Origin: Saccharothrix ecbatanensis
GTDB lineage: Bacteria > Actinomycetota > Actinomycetes > Mycobacteriales > Pseudonocardiaceae
Reading direction: 5' to 3'
Assembly: GCF_014205015.1 (NCBI RefSeq)
Contig: NZ_JACHMO010000001.1
Location: 6,510,001 to 6,574,000 of the forward strand
DNA: 64,000 bases
The position numbers and the translations under genes are program-made. Positions 48,564-57,739 of the stretch are shown piece by piece. The stretch's first letter is position 1. Each line of letters opens with the position of its first letter. Under the pieces are notes generated by a model. It did not search any database. It had not been told where the DNA came from and was given only the letters and a program-made list of their open reading frames with translations.

Positions 48564-49484
48564 GTGTCGATCCCCAGCACGACGGTGGTCGTGGTGACGT
48601 GGCGGGGCCGTGCGCACATCACCGCGTGCCTCGACGCCCTCGCCCGGCAACGTCCACATAGGACACTTGTGGTGGACAACGCGTCCGACGACGGCACGGC
48701 CGACCTGATCGCGGCCCACCCGAGCCGTCCGGAGGTCCTGCGCCTGCCCGTCAACCGGGGTTACGCGGGGGGTCTCGCGGCGGCGTTGCCGCGGATCACC
48801 ACGGAGTACGTGGCCTGGCTGAACGACGACGCGATGCCCGACGACGGCTGGCTGGCCGCCCTCGAAGACGCCCTCGACGCCACGCCCGACGCCGCCGCCG
48901 CGACCCCGTCCATGGTGCTGGCCGACGGCTCGACCCAGTCGGTCGGCGTCCGGCTCACCGCCGACGGCCACGGCGCCGACCTGGTGCTGGCCGGTCGTGA
49001 GGTGTTCGGCTTCTGCGGCGGCGCTGCCCTGGTCCGACGTGCGGCGCTCGACCACGTCGGCGGCGTCCCCGGCGAGTTCTTCTGCTACTACGAGGACACC
49101 GACACGGCGTGGCGGCTGCGGCTCGCCGGTCACCGGGTGCTGTCGATCGGCCCGGCCCGCGTCCACCACCGGCACGGCGCGAGCACGAACCCCGGCTCCC
49201 GTCTCTTCCACCGCTGGAACGAGCGCAACCGGCTGCTGATGCTCCTGCGCTGCGCGCCGCTCGGGACCGCGCTGGGGCAACTGGCCAGGTTCGCGGTGAT
49301 CACCGCCCTGCTGCCGTTGCGCCGGAACTCCCCGGACGCCGAGAACTTCCGCGTACCGCTCCGGCTCCAGGTGCTGCTCGAAGTTCTGGCGAGGCTGCCG
49401 ACCACGCTGATCCACCGCGCGAAGATCGGCAGACGTGCGAAGGTGTCGAGGCGCGTGGTGTGGCGCGAGTGGGCGGGGCGTTAA
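48564..49484 (+). CDS. GT2 glycosyltransferase
   Basis: A 306-residue GT-A enzyme with VVVVTWRGRAHI, LVVDNASDDGTADL, NRGYAGGLAAALP, WLNDDAMPDDGWL (DxD-type site) and FFCYYEDTDTAWRLRLAG. The layout matches rhamnosyltransferase-like GT2 proteins such as the nearby WbbL. The C-terminal 60 residues are basic and amphipathic, suggesting membrane contact. The start is GTG at 48564. The stop is 13 bp before the trypsin-STAND gene, so that gene may be read from the same message. Confidence 0.88.
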   Translation: MSIPSTTVVVVTWRGRAHITACLDALARQRPHRTLVVDNASDDGTADLIAAHPSRPEVLRLPVNRGYAGGLAAALPRITTEYVAWLNDDAMPDDGWLAALEDALDATPDAAAATPSMVLADGSTQSVGVRLTADGHGADLVLAGREVFGFCGGAALVRRAALDHVGGVPGEFFCYYEDTDTAWRLRLAGHRVLSIGPARVHHRHGASTNPGSRLFHRWNERNRLLMLLRCAPLGTALGQLARFAVITALLPLRRNSPDAENFRVPLRLQVLLEVLARLPTTLIHRAKIGRRAKVSRRVVWREWAGR

Positions 49485-49497
49485 AGGGGGAGAGCTG

Positions 49498-52400
49498 GTG
49501 GTCGAGCGCGCGCTGGTGCGGGTGTTCCGCGACCGCGAGCCGATCGGTGTCGGCTTCCTCGTGTCCGAGGACATGATCCTGACCTGCGCACACGTCATCG
49601 GTGACGAAGACGAGGTCGAAGTCGACTTCCCCGTCTTGGGTGAGACCGTGCGGGCACGCGTGGTCCACCGCCCGGAAGGCGTCGACGCCATCGGCCTCCG
49701 GCTCGACCGCACCCCGACCCGCGCGCGAGCCGTCCGGGTGGTCGCCGAGGACGACATCCGCGACCACCGAGTGCGCACGTTCGGCGTGCCGGACCGCCGT
49801 CCCGACGGCGTGTGGTCGCAGGGCGTGGTGCGCGGCGTGATCGCGGGCGGGCGCATCCACATCGAGGACGACCGCACGCACGGCCTGCCGATGCTCCAGG
49901 GCTTCAGCGGCGGCCCGGTGATCGACGACGACCTGGGCGCGGTGGTCGGCATGGTCGTCGAGGTGGAGGCACGCCGCGAGCACCGCATCGGTTACGCCCT
50001 GTCCGGCGCCGCCTTGCACGACGCGTGGCCGGAACTGGCCGCGATCACGAACCAGCCCAGCCCGTTCCGCGGCCTGGAGCCGTTCCAGCCGGGTGACGCC
50101 GAGTACTTCTTCGGTCGCGCGGAACGCGCGCGTGAGCTGAAGGAGCGGCTGGACCGCGACGGCGTCCTGGTCGTCACCGGCCCGTCCGGCTGCGGCAAGT
50201 CGTCCCTGGTCCTGGCCGGTCTGGTGCCGGCGCTGCCGGAGGTGGTGATCGTCCGCCCGGCCACCGGCAGCTCGCCGTGGGCGGCGCTGGCGACCGCGCT
50301 CGGCGCCGAGGACATCACCGCCGACCGCGTCGAGGACGCCGTCAACCGCCTGATCATCCGCAAGGACCTGCGCCGCCTCACGCTCGTGGTCGACCAGTTC
50401 GACGAGGCCCTGACCCGGTTTCCGGACGAGTCGGCCGACCTGCTCGACGCCCTGCTGGACACGGCCGCGTCCCACCACCACACGCCGCGCGTGGACGTCG
50501 TGGTCACGTCCACGACCGAACCGCTCAACCGCCTGCTCGCCGACCCGAAGTTCGGCTCACGGCTCGCCGGTCACACCGCCACGCTGGGCGCACCGAGCGC
50601 TGCCGAACTGCGCGAAGCCGTCGAAGGCCCGCTCGCCGAGCCCGGCATGCCGGTGTTGCAGAAAGGCCTGGCCGACGCGGTCCTGGAAGACCTCCAGAAC
50701 GAGCGCAACCCGTTGCCGCTGTTGGAGTTCACCCTCACGCTGCTGTGGGAACGGCAGGACCGGGGCGTGTTGACCCACGACGCGTACCGGGAGCTGGGCG
50801 GCGTCGCGGGCGCGGTGTCCACGTACGCCGAACAGGTGTGGCAGCGCTTCGACCCGGACGAGGTGCGCCGCGTGCTGACGCAGCTCGTCAGCCCGCTGGA
50901 CGACGGTCGTTTCGTGCGCCGGGCCGTGCGGTCCGACCAGCTGGGCGGTATCGCGCTCGACCTCGCCCGAACCCGCCTCGTCACCCTCGGACCTTCCACT
51001 GTGGAGTTGGTGCACGAGTGCCTGGTGCGGCACTGGGACCGGTTGCGCGGCTGGGTGGAGGAGGACCGCGAGTTCCGACTCTGGCAGGACGAGGTGGACC
51101 GCCAGGCCGCACGCTGGCAGGACACAGGGGAACGCGCCCTCCTGATCCGGGGCAAGGCGCTGCGCCGCGCCAAGACCGTCTACCAGGAGCGGCGTGACGA
51201 CCTCACCGACCGGCAACGCCGGTTCCTGGAAGCGAGCAACAACGGGTACTACCGGCGGATCGCCGTGCGCGCGTGTGCCGTCAGCCTGGTGTTCAGCCTG
51301 ACCGTGTCCACGATCTACGCGGTGAGCAGGTTCATCGGCCAGCAGGGCGACGCGGACGCCGACCGCGTCGTGGAGACGCTGCTCGACCGCGCCCGATCCG
51401 CCTACGCGGCGCCGGAGCTGATCACGACCACGGCCCTCGCCTTCCGCACCGTCGACAACGTGAACACCAGGCAGGCCCTACGCGGTCTGGCCCGCTCCCT
51501 GCGGCACGCCGAGGTGGTGATCCCCGGCGCGTCCCTGCCCAACCTCACCGGCACGCGGATCGCCGAGTACGGCGACCGCGGCGAGCTGGTCGGCCTGTGG
51601 GACGTCACCACCTCGCCGGCCAAGAGGGTGGACGTGGAGGACGGCGGCCACGACGTGATCTGGCTGACCGAGGACCGGATCGCCGACCACGGCCCGAGCG
51701 GCGACGTCCACATCCGCGACGCGCGCACCGGGCAGGTGGTGCACACGGTCGAGGCGCGGGCCGACGTGATGGCGGCCGACTCCACCGGCCGCTGGCTCGC
51801 CCACGCCACCCTCGGCGCGACCGAGGTGCACGTGGTCGACCTCGACCAGGACGTCACCTGGACGGTCGCCTCCCCCGCCGAGGTGCAAGGCGACCGTCAG
51901 AGGCCGCCCGGCACGGCGACACTCAGTGACGTCCTCGCCGGCGGTGAACCCGTGGTCGACGTCGACGACAAGCGGCTCGCGCTCTCGCCTGTCGGGTCGC
52001 GGGAGGTGCCCTCCGTCTACCCGAACAAGGCGATCACCCGTGCCGAACCGGTCACGGTCCAGTGCGTCGGTGAGGAGCTGGTCATGCAGCGGCTGCCCGA
52101 CAAGGCCGCGCTGGAGAGCGTCAACCCCGGCGCCGGCGAGTGCGTGAGCGGCACGTTCAGCCCGGACGGCACGGCGTTCGCGGTGATCAAGCGGCCGTCG
52201 TCCGGCGTGGACCAGCTGTGGCTCGGCTCGCCGAAGTCCCGGACGGGCATCACCGTGCCGAAGTCGGCGTGGGTGCACAGCGTCGCGGTCGAGGACTCCG
52301 GCGCGTACCGGGTCGTGCTGACGTACGGCCCGCAGTCGCTGGTGCTCCGCGTGCCGCCCCCGGACGGCTTGGACCAGGCGTTGCGGGGCGCCGAGCGGGT

Positions 52401-53370
52401 CGAGATCACCCCGGACGGCGCACACGCCGTGCTGTTCCGGCAGTCCGGCCGGGTCGAGGTCTGGCGCACCGCCGACCGCTCCCGCGCGGCCGGGGTCAGC
52501 GCCGGCAGGTGGCACCCGGACGACTCCGTGCGCACCTCCTACGCCCTGTCTCCGGACTCGAAGACGCTGGCCACCCGCGACGGCGACTCCCCCGTGGTCA
52601 AGCTGTGGAACCTGCCCGACCTCGCGCCGCTCGGCGACCTCACCGCGCCCGGCTCCGACCGTGAGCACGGCCACACCACCCTCCAGTTCCTGGAGGCCGA
52701 CCGCTTGCTCACCCACCGCGTCGACCGGCTCGGCGTCTGGGAGGCGCGCACCGGCAAGCCCGTCGGCGAGCCGATCGCCCTGACCGACGGCATGACCCCG
52801 TTCACCGCGCCCGTCGGCGAGGACGAGGTGGTCATCGTCACCGGTGACCTGCGCGTGCGCCGCTACTCGCTCATCGACGGCCGCGAGGTGCCCGGCTCGG
52901 AGTTCTCCTACGGCGACCCGACCTCGTCGTCCGCCAACCGGGTCGCGACGGACGAGGACGGTGAGCTGGTCGCCCTCTACGCGGACAACGCGGTGCAGGT
53001 CTACGACCTGGAGACCGGCGAGCTGGAGGACCGGCTGGACGTCCCGGACAAGCTCTCGGTGAGCCGGCTGCGGTTCCGCGCGGACCCGGACGACGTCGAG
53101 GTGACCATCGGCGACCCGCACGCGAGCGGCGGCCAGGTGCTGCTCTGGAGCCGCAACCTGATGTGGGGTCTGCCGGCCCTGCTCGGGCGTCCCGACATGA
53201 GTTCCGAACGACTGCCCGGACCCGCCGCGCCCGGTTTCGCCGACGCGGGCGGCCTGGAGTCCGCGGACCCGGCGGTGTGGCTCGGCGAGGTGTGCGACGT
53301 CGCGCGGCGCAGCGGGTTGACACTGGAGGCCGACCGGCCGTCCGGGTCGTTCGAGGGCGCTATCTGCTGA
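49498..53370 (+). CDS. Trypsin-like protease / STAND NTPase / transmembrane / WD40 signalling protein
   Basis: A 1290-residue multidomain protein. A trypsin-like domain (1-180) keeps the triad: His32 in LTCAHVI, Asp63 in GVDAIGL and Ser137 in GFSGGPV. SPFRGLEPFQPGDAEYFFGR (189-208) marks the entry to an nSTAND1-type NTPase, with Walker A GPSGCGKSS (228-236) and Walker B VVDQFDEA (297-304). A single hydrophobic helix lies at about 590-610. The remaining 650 residues show WD40-like propeller repeats (for example SPDSKTLAT with KLWNLPD). STAND proteins of this kind act as switch-like sensors in conflict or self-death systems. The start is GTG at 49498 after AGGGGGAGA. The partner gene follows after 30 bp. 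Confidence 0.88.
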   Translation: MVERALVRVFRDREPIGVGFLVSEDMILTCAHVIGDEDEVEVDFPVLGETVRARVVHRPEGVDAIGLRLDRTPTRARAVRVVAEDDIRDHRVRTFGVPDRRPDGVWSQGVVRGVIAGGRIHIEDDRTHGLPMLQGFSGGPVIDDDLGAVVGMVVEVEARREHRIGYALSGAALHDAWPELAAITNQPSPFRGLEPFQPGDAEYFFGRAERARELKERLDRDGVLVVTGPSGCGKSSLVLAGLVPALPEVVIVRPATGSSPWAALATALGAEDITADRVEDAVNRLIIRKDLRRLTLVVDQFDEALTRFPDESADLLDALLDTAASHHHTPRVDVVVTSTTEPLNRLLADPKFGSRLAGHTATLGAPSAAELREAVEGPLAEPGMPVLQKGLADAVLEDLQNERNPLPLLEFTLTLLWERQDRGVLTHDAYRELGGVAGAVSTYAEQVWQRFDPDEVRRVLTQLVSPLDDGRFVRRAVRSDQLGGIALDLARTRLVTLGPSTVELVHECLVRHWDRLRGWVEEDREFRLWQDEVDRQAARWQDTGERALLIRGKALRRAKTVYQERRDDLTDRQRRFLEASNNGYYRRIAVRACAVSLVFSLTVSTIYAVSRFIGQQGDADADRVVETLLDRARSAYAAPELITTTALAFRTVDNVNTRQALRGLARSLRHAEVVIPGASLPNLTGTRIAEYGDRGELVGLWDVTTSPAKRVDVEDGGHDVIWLTEDRIADHGPSGDVHIRDARTGQVVHTVEARADVMAADSTGRWLAHATLGATEVHVVDLDQDVTWTVASPAEVQGDRQRPPGTATLSDVLAGGEPVVDVDDKRLALSPVGSREVPSVYPNKAITRAEPVTVQCVGEELVMQRLPDKAALESVNPGAGECVSGTFSPDGTAFAVIKRPSSGVDQLWLGSPKSRTGITVPKSAWVHSVAVEDSGAYRVVLTYGPQSLVLRVPPPDGLDQALRGAERVEITPDGAHAVLFRQSGRVEVWRTADRSRAAGVSAGRWHPDDSVRTSYALSPDSKTLATRDGDSPVVKLWNLPDLAPLGDLTAPGSDREHGHTTLQFLEADRLLTHRVDRLGVWEARTGKPVGEPIALTDGMTPFTAPVGEDEVVIVTGDLRVRRYSLIDGREVPGSEFSYGDPTSSSANRVATDEDGELVALYADNAVQVYDLETGELEDRLDVPDKLSVSRLRFRADPDDVEVTIGDPHASGGQVLLWSRNLMWGLPALLGRPDMSSERLPGPAAPGFADAGGLESADPAVWLGEVCDVARRSGLTLEADRPSGSFEGAIC

Positions 53371-53400
53371 CCATCGCTACTGCTGAGCATGAGGAGTGAA

Positions 53401-53793
53401 GTGGCCGAGTACGTCGAGGTGCGCACGGAGGACGGCGATCTGGTGCCGTTCGAGGTGGACGAGGAGTACGACGGCCCGGTGCGCGCCGGTCGCCGGTGGG
53501 ACGCGGCCGTCGACCGGGCCGAGGAGACGTTGGAGAGCGGCATCGAGCGGGCGCGGAAGGTCGCCCGGTCGGTGGCGGCGAAGATCGGCGACATGCCGTC
53601 CCCGCGGCCGGACCGGGTCGCCGTGGAGATCGGCCTCAAGGTCAGCTCCAGCGCCGCGCTGGCGATCGCCAAGTCGTCCGCCGAGGCCCACGTCAAGATC
53701 ACCGTCGAGTGGCTCCGGGACAGCCTGCCCGCTTCGGCCCCGGTCGAGGACGAGGAGTCCACGAGGGAATCGGACGGTGACGTGGAGGCGTAG
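53401..53793 (+). CDS. CU044_2847-family protein (trypsin-co-occurring domain, Trypco1)
   Basis: A 130-residue protein. It starts with a small beta domain (YVEVRTEDGDLVPFEVDEEY), followed by a helical segment and a conserved VAVEIGLKVSSSAALAIAK strand-helix, then an acidic tail. This is the pattern of the CU044_2847 family, found next to trypsin-like domain proteins in actinobacteria. It probably binds or is cleaved by the trypsin-STAND protein upstream. GTG 53401 follows GAGGAG after 4 nt; ATG 53389 would add four residues. Confidence 0.82.
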   Translation: MAEYVEVRTEDGDLVPFEVDEEYDGPVRAGRRWDAAVDRAEETLESGIERARKVARSVAAKIGDMPSPRPDRVAVEIGLKVSSSAALAIAKSSAEAHVKITVEWLRDSLPASAPVEDEESTRESDGDVEA

Positions 53794-53840
53794 GACACCT
53801 TGACCACACGCTGCGGAGCGTGATGAGGCAGAGTTAGCCC

Positions 53841-56333
53841 GTGGAGCAAGGAAGCCTGCCTGACGTATCGGTGGTCATCGTCAACTACCGCGGCGCCGAC
53901 GACACCATCACCTGCCTGCGCTCGTTGTCCGGCGACCTGCGCTACCCGGCGGACAAACTCCAGGTCATCGTGGTCGACAACGCCTCGGGTGACGGCAGCG
54001 CGGACCGCATCCGGGCCGCCGCGCCGAACGCCGAGGTGATCGAGGCGCCCGACAACCTCGGCTTCGCGGGCGGCTGCAACCTGGGCGTCCGGAGCGCGCG
54101 CGGCTCGGTCGTCGCGTTCCTCAACAACGACGCCCGCCCGCACCCGGACTGGCTGCGCGAGGCGGTGCGGGTGCTGCGCGTCGAGCCCGCCGTGGGCGCG
54201 GTGGCGAGCAAGGTCCTGGACTGGGACGGCAAGGCGATCGACTTCGTGGACGCCGGCCTGACGTGGTTCGGCATGGGCTACAAGCGGCACGCGGGCACGC
54301 CGGACGACGGCACCCACGACACCCCCCGTGACGTGCTGTTCGGCACCGGGTCGGCGCTGGTCGTGCGGACGTCGGTGTTCCGCGAGCTGGACGGGTTCGA
54401 CGAGCGGTTCTTCATGTTCTACGAGGACGTCGACCTCGGCTGGCGGATGAACCTGCGCGGCTGGCGCGTCCGGTACGTGCCGACGTCCCTGACCTACCAC
54501 AAGCACCACGCCTCGATGTCCACTGTGGACAGTAGCCGTGAGCTGTTCCTGTTGGAGCGCAACGCGCTCGCCGCGCTCTACAAGAACTTCTCGGACGAGA
54601 CGCTGGCCAAGGCGCTGCCCGCCGCGCTCGCCCTGGTCGTCCGCCGGGCCACCGCACGAGGCGAGATCGACGCCACCCAGCTGGAGATCACCCGCCGCCC
54701 GGAGAACCCCGCGAACGACCGCGCGCCGGTGCCCGTGTCGCGGGAGGCGCTGGCCGGGTTCCTCGCGATCGACCAGTTCGTGGAGCTGCTGCCGTCGCTG
54801 GCCGAGTCGCGCAAGACCGAGCAGGCCGCGCGCCGGGTCTCGGACGCCGACCTGGTGCCGTTGATGCGCAAGGCGATGGAGCCCGCCTACCCGCTGCCCC
54901 GCTACCTGGCCGCGCACGACGTGCTGGTGGACGTGTTCGGGCTGGAAGAGGTGTTCGGCCGGCCGCGCCGGGTGCTGGTGATCACCGGTGACGCCATCTC
55001 CGAGAAGATGGCCGGCCCCGCGATCCGGGCGTGGAACATGGCCGACGTGCTGTCCGGCGAGCACGAGGTCCGGCTGGTCACGGTCAACCCGCTGTGCGCG
55101 CCGCCCGAGGCGTCGTTCCCGGTGTTGAAGGTCCAGCGACGGGACCTCAAGCCGCAGGTCGACTGGGCCGACGTGATCGTGTTGCAGGGTCACGTGCTGG
55201 AGTTCGCGCCCTGGTTGAAGGAGCGGGACGACACCAAGATCGTGGTCTGCGACATCTACGACCCGATGCACCTGGAGCTGCTGGAACAGAGCAAGGACAA
55301 CACCGACGAGAAGCGCCACAAGGACCTGCTCGGGATCACCACCGTGATCAACAACCAGCTGGCCCGCGGCGACTTCTTCCTGTGCGCGTCGGAGCGGCAG
55401 CGGCACTTCTGGCTCGGCCACCTGACCGCGTTGGGCAGGCTCACACCCACCCTGTACGACAACGACCCGACGGTGCAGTCGCTGCTCGCCGAGGTGCCGT
55501 TCGGGCTGCCGGGCAAGCCGCCGCAGCGCACCGGGCCGGGGCTGCGGTCGACGTTGGGCATCGCCGAGTCGGACAAGGTCGTGCTGTGGGCCGGCGGCGT
55601 CTACAGCTGGTTCGACCCGCTGACGCTGGTGCGCGCGATGGACCGGCTGCGGACCCGCCGGTCGGACGCGCGGCTGGTGTTCCTGGGGATGAAGCACCCG
55701 AACCCCGAGGTGCCGGACATGGACATCGCCGGGCAGACCCGCGCGTTGGCCAAGCGGCTGGACCTGGCCGGGTCGCACGTGTACTTCAACGAGACGTGGG
55801 TGGCCTACAACGAGCGGCAGAACTGGCTGCTCGACGCCAACGCGGGCGTGACCACGCACTACGAGCACGTGGAGACGACGTTCGCGTTCCGGACCCGGGT
55901 GCTGGACTACCTGTGGGCGGGGCTGCCGATCGTGACGACGGACGGTGACTCGTTCGCCGACCTCGTGCGGCGTGAGCGGTTGGGCGTGGTGGTGCCGTCG
56001 GAGGACCCGGCCGCGCTGGCCGACGCGTTGGAGAAGGTGATGTACGACGCGGAGTTCGCCGCCGGGTGCGTGGCGCGGATCGCGGCGGTGCAGGAGCGGT
56101 TCACCTGGGAGAACGTGCTCGCGCCGCTGACCGCGTTCTGCCGGAACCCGCGGCCCGCCGCCGACCGGTTGCCGGGGGCGTCGTTCATGGTGCCGAACCG
56201 GCAGCTCGGGCGGCTGGAGAAGGTGCAGCGGGACGTGGCGCTGGTGAAGGAGTACCTGGACGCGGGCGGTGCGGGCGAGGTGGCGCGGCGGGCGACCGGC
56301 CGGGTGCTGAAGAAGTTGCGTGGTCGTGGCTAG
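53841..56333 (+). CDS. Fused GT2-GT4 glycosyltransferase
   Basis: An 830-residue two-domain enzyme. Residues 1-300 form a GT2 domain (VVIVNYRGADDTI, VVDNASGDGSADR, NLGFAGGCN, FLNNDARPHPDWL, FFMFYEDVDLGWR). Residues about 375-830 form a GT4/GT-B domain (VLVITGDAISEKMAGPAIR, VVLWAGGVYSWFDPLTLV, WVAYNERQNWLLDANAG). Two sugars could thus be added in sequence, as in WsaE-like fusions. The start is GTG at 53841. The next GT4 gene overlaps its end. Confidence 0.88.
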   Translation: MEQGSLPDVSVVIVNYRGADDTITCLRSLSGDLRYPADKLQVIVVDNASGDGSADRIRAAAPNAEVIEAPDNLGFAGGCNLGVRSARGSVVAFLNNDARPHPDWLREAVRVLRVEPAVGAVASKVLDWDGKAIDFVDAGLTWFGMGYKRHAGTPDDGTHDTPRDVLFGTGSALVVRTSVFRELDGFDERFFMFYEDVDLGWRMNLRGWRVRYVPTSLTYHKHHASMSTVDSSRELFLLERNALAALYKNFSDETLAKALPAALALVVRRATARGEIDATQLEITRRPENPANDRAPVPVSREALAGFLAIDQFVELLPSLAESRKTEQAARRVSDADLVPLMRKAMEPAYPLPRYLAAHDVLVDVFGLEEVFGRPRRVLVITGDAISEKMAGPAIRAWNMADVLSGEHEVRLVTVNPLCAPPEASFPVLKVQRRDLKPQVDWADVIVLQGHVLEFAPWLKERDDTKIVVCDIYDPMHLELLEQSKDNTDEKRHKDLLGITTVINNQLARGDFFLCASERQRHFWLGHLTALGRLTPTLYDNDPTVQSLLAEVPFGLPGKPPQRTGPGLRSTLGIAESDKVVLWAGGVYSWFDPLTLVRAMDRLRTRRSDARLVFLGMKHPNPEVPDMDIAGQTRALAKRLDLAGSHVYFNETWVAYNERQNWLLDANAGVTTHYEHVETTFAFRTRVLDYLWAGLPIVTTDGDSFADLVRRERLGVVVPSEDPAALADALEKVMYDAEFAAGCVARIAAVQERFTWENVLAPLTAFCRNPRPAADRLPGASFMVPNRQLGRLEKVQRDVALVKEYLDAGGAGEVARRATGRVLKKLRGRG

Positions 56334-57408
56334 GCCGTTGCGGGTGTTGATCGACGGCACCCCCCTGCTCGGACAGCGGACGGGGATCGGCCGGTACACG
56401 GCGGCGTTGGCCGAGGAGCTGGCGTCGATGCACGACATCGACATGCGGGCGGTCGCGTTCACGTTGCGTGGTTGGCGTGCGCTGCGGACCGTGCTGCCGC
56501 ATGACGTGGTCGCGCGCGGGTTGCCGGTGTCGGCGCGGTTGCTGCGGCAGTTCTGGCTGCGCATGCCGTTCCCGCCGGTGGAGCTGCTGGCCGGGCCGAC
56601 CGACGTCATGCACGCGACGAACTTCATCCTGCCGCCGACTCTGCGGGCGGGTGGCGTGACCACCATCCACGACTTGGCGTTCCTGGACGCGCCGGGCGAC
56701 CTGCCGCCGTCGGACCGTCGGCTGCCCGAGTTGGTGCAGCAGTCGGCCAACCGCGCGGATGTCATCTGCACGCCGACGCGTGCCGTGGCCGAGGTCGTGA
56801 TGGAACGGCTGGCCGTGCCGGAGTCGAAGATCGTCGTGACGCCGCTGGGGGTGGACCCGGCCTGGTTCGCCGCGCGGTCGCCGTCACCCGCTTTGCGCAC
56901 GCGGCTGGGGTTGCCGTCGGAGTACTTGTTGTTCGTGGGCGCCGGTGGGCCGCGCAAGGGCTTGGGGACTTTGCTGGCGGCGCATGCCGTGCGGGCCTCG
57001 CTTCCGCCGTTGGTGCTGGCCGGGCCTCATGTGGCGAGTTCGGACGGCCGCGTGATGCGGACCGGGTACTTGAACGACGTCGACCTGCGGAGCGTGGTCG
57101 CGGGGGCGGCGGCGTTGGTGCTGCCGTCGCGGGACGAGGGGTTCGGGCTGCCGGTGTTGGAGGCGTTGGCGTGCAACGTGCCGGTGGTGTGCACGGATGT
57201 GGCGGCGTTGCGCGAGGTGGCCGGTGGGTACGCGGTGCACGTGCCGGTCGATGACGTGGAGGCTTTGGCGACGGCGATGGTCGACGCCGTAGAGGCCCCT
57301 CCCACGCCTGCCGATCAGATGGCGCGGCGGACGCACGCTTCGGAGTTCACGTGGAGGAAGACGGCGGAGAAGACGGTCGCGGCTTATCGGCGTGCCGCAG
57401 GGCAGTGA
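56320..57408 (+). CDS. GT4 glycosyltransferase
   Basis: A 362-residue GT-B enzyme with VLIDGTPLLGQRTGIGRYTAAL, MHATNFILPP, VTTIHDLAFLDAP, LLFVGAGGPRKGLGTLL and the donor-binding PSRDEGFGLPVLEALACN. GTG 56320 overlaps the preceding fusion gene by 14 bp, and GTG 56326 is an alternative. It is the third GT4 gene of the accessory region. Its 3' end overlaps the small minus-strand gene by 25 bp. Confidence 0.88.
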   Translation: MVVARPLRVLIDGTPLLGQRTGIGRYTAALAEELASMHDIDMRAVAFTLRGWRALRTVLPHDVVARGLPVSARLLRQFWLRMPFPPVELLAGPTDVMHATNFILPPTLRAGGVTTIHDLAFLDAPGDLPPSDRRLPELVQQSANRADVICTPTRAVAEVVMERLAVPESKIVVTPLGVDPAWFAARSPSPALRTRLGLPSEYLLFVGAGGPRKGLGTLLAAHAVRASLPPLVLAGPHVASSDGRVMRTGYLNDVDLRSVVAGAAALVLPSRDEGFGLPVLEALACNVPVVCTDVAALREVAGGYAVHVPVDDVEALATAMVDAVEAPPTPADQMARRTHASEFTWRKTAEKTVAAYRRAAGQ

Positions 57409-57626
57409 GCGGTGTCGAGGCACTTGTCGCAGTCGTAGCCGGCGGGGTCGAGGACTTGCAGTTCCCGTAGGACTGCTTCGAGGAGCCGTGACGCGCCGCT
57501 CAGGCTGAGGCCGAGGACGACCTGGCCCGGTGGTGGGCCGATGGAGAGGCAGACCGTGTCGGTCTCGTCGTCCGCCCACACCCGCAGCGGCGTGTCCCCT
57601 CGCACGTGTGCCACCCGAACCTCCAC
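57384..57626 (-). CDS. Small conserved protein with C-terminal Cys cluster
   Basis: An 80-residue protein starting MEVRVAHVRGDTPLRVW and ending with a Cys-rich tail (DCDKCLDTAHC). The tail could bind a metal or form disulfides. No known family is recognised. It is divergent from the XRE regulator, and both starts face the paired dyad sites at 57646-57711, so joint regulation is likely. The 25-bp tail-to-tail overlap with the GT4 gene makes the annotation less certain, but codon use is gene-like. Confidence 0.65.
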   Translation of the reverse strand: MEVRVAHVRGDTPLRVWADDETDTVCLSIGPPPGQVVLGLSLSGASRLLEAVLRELQVLDPAGYDCDKCLDTAHCPAARR

Positions 57627-57645
57627 AACACCCTCCTCGATCGAC

Positions 57646-57711
57646 GGAATTTGATTCCGCTAGGTTGCTCGCACTCTCTGCTAGGTGCAAGCTTCACTGG
57701 AATCAAATTCC
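57646..57711. promoter_or_regulatory. Paired inverted operator-like sites in a divergent promoter
   Basis: GGAATTTGATTCC (57646-57658) and its exact reverse complement GGAATCAAATTCC (57699-57711) are each near-palindromes. Two GCTAGGT direct repeats lie between them (57659, 57680). The AT content is unusual for this genome. The sites fit autoregulation by the XRE protein encoded at 57740. Confidence 0.65.
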
Positions 57712-57739
57712 AATCTTCACCTGATCGAGGGAACGCGCG

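Noticed and set aside
53001..56957. A 1318-codon open frame on the minus strand
   Set aside because: It runs antisense through the STAND gene end, the partner gene and the GT2-GT4 gene. Long antisense frames are expected at this GC content, and its residues are His/Arg/Val-rich.
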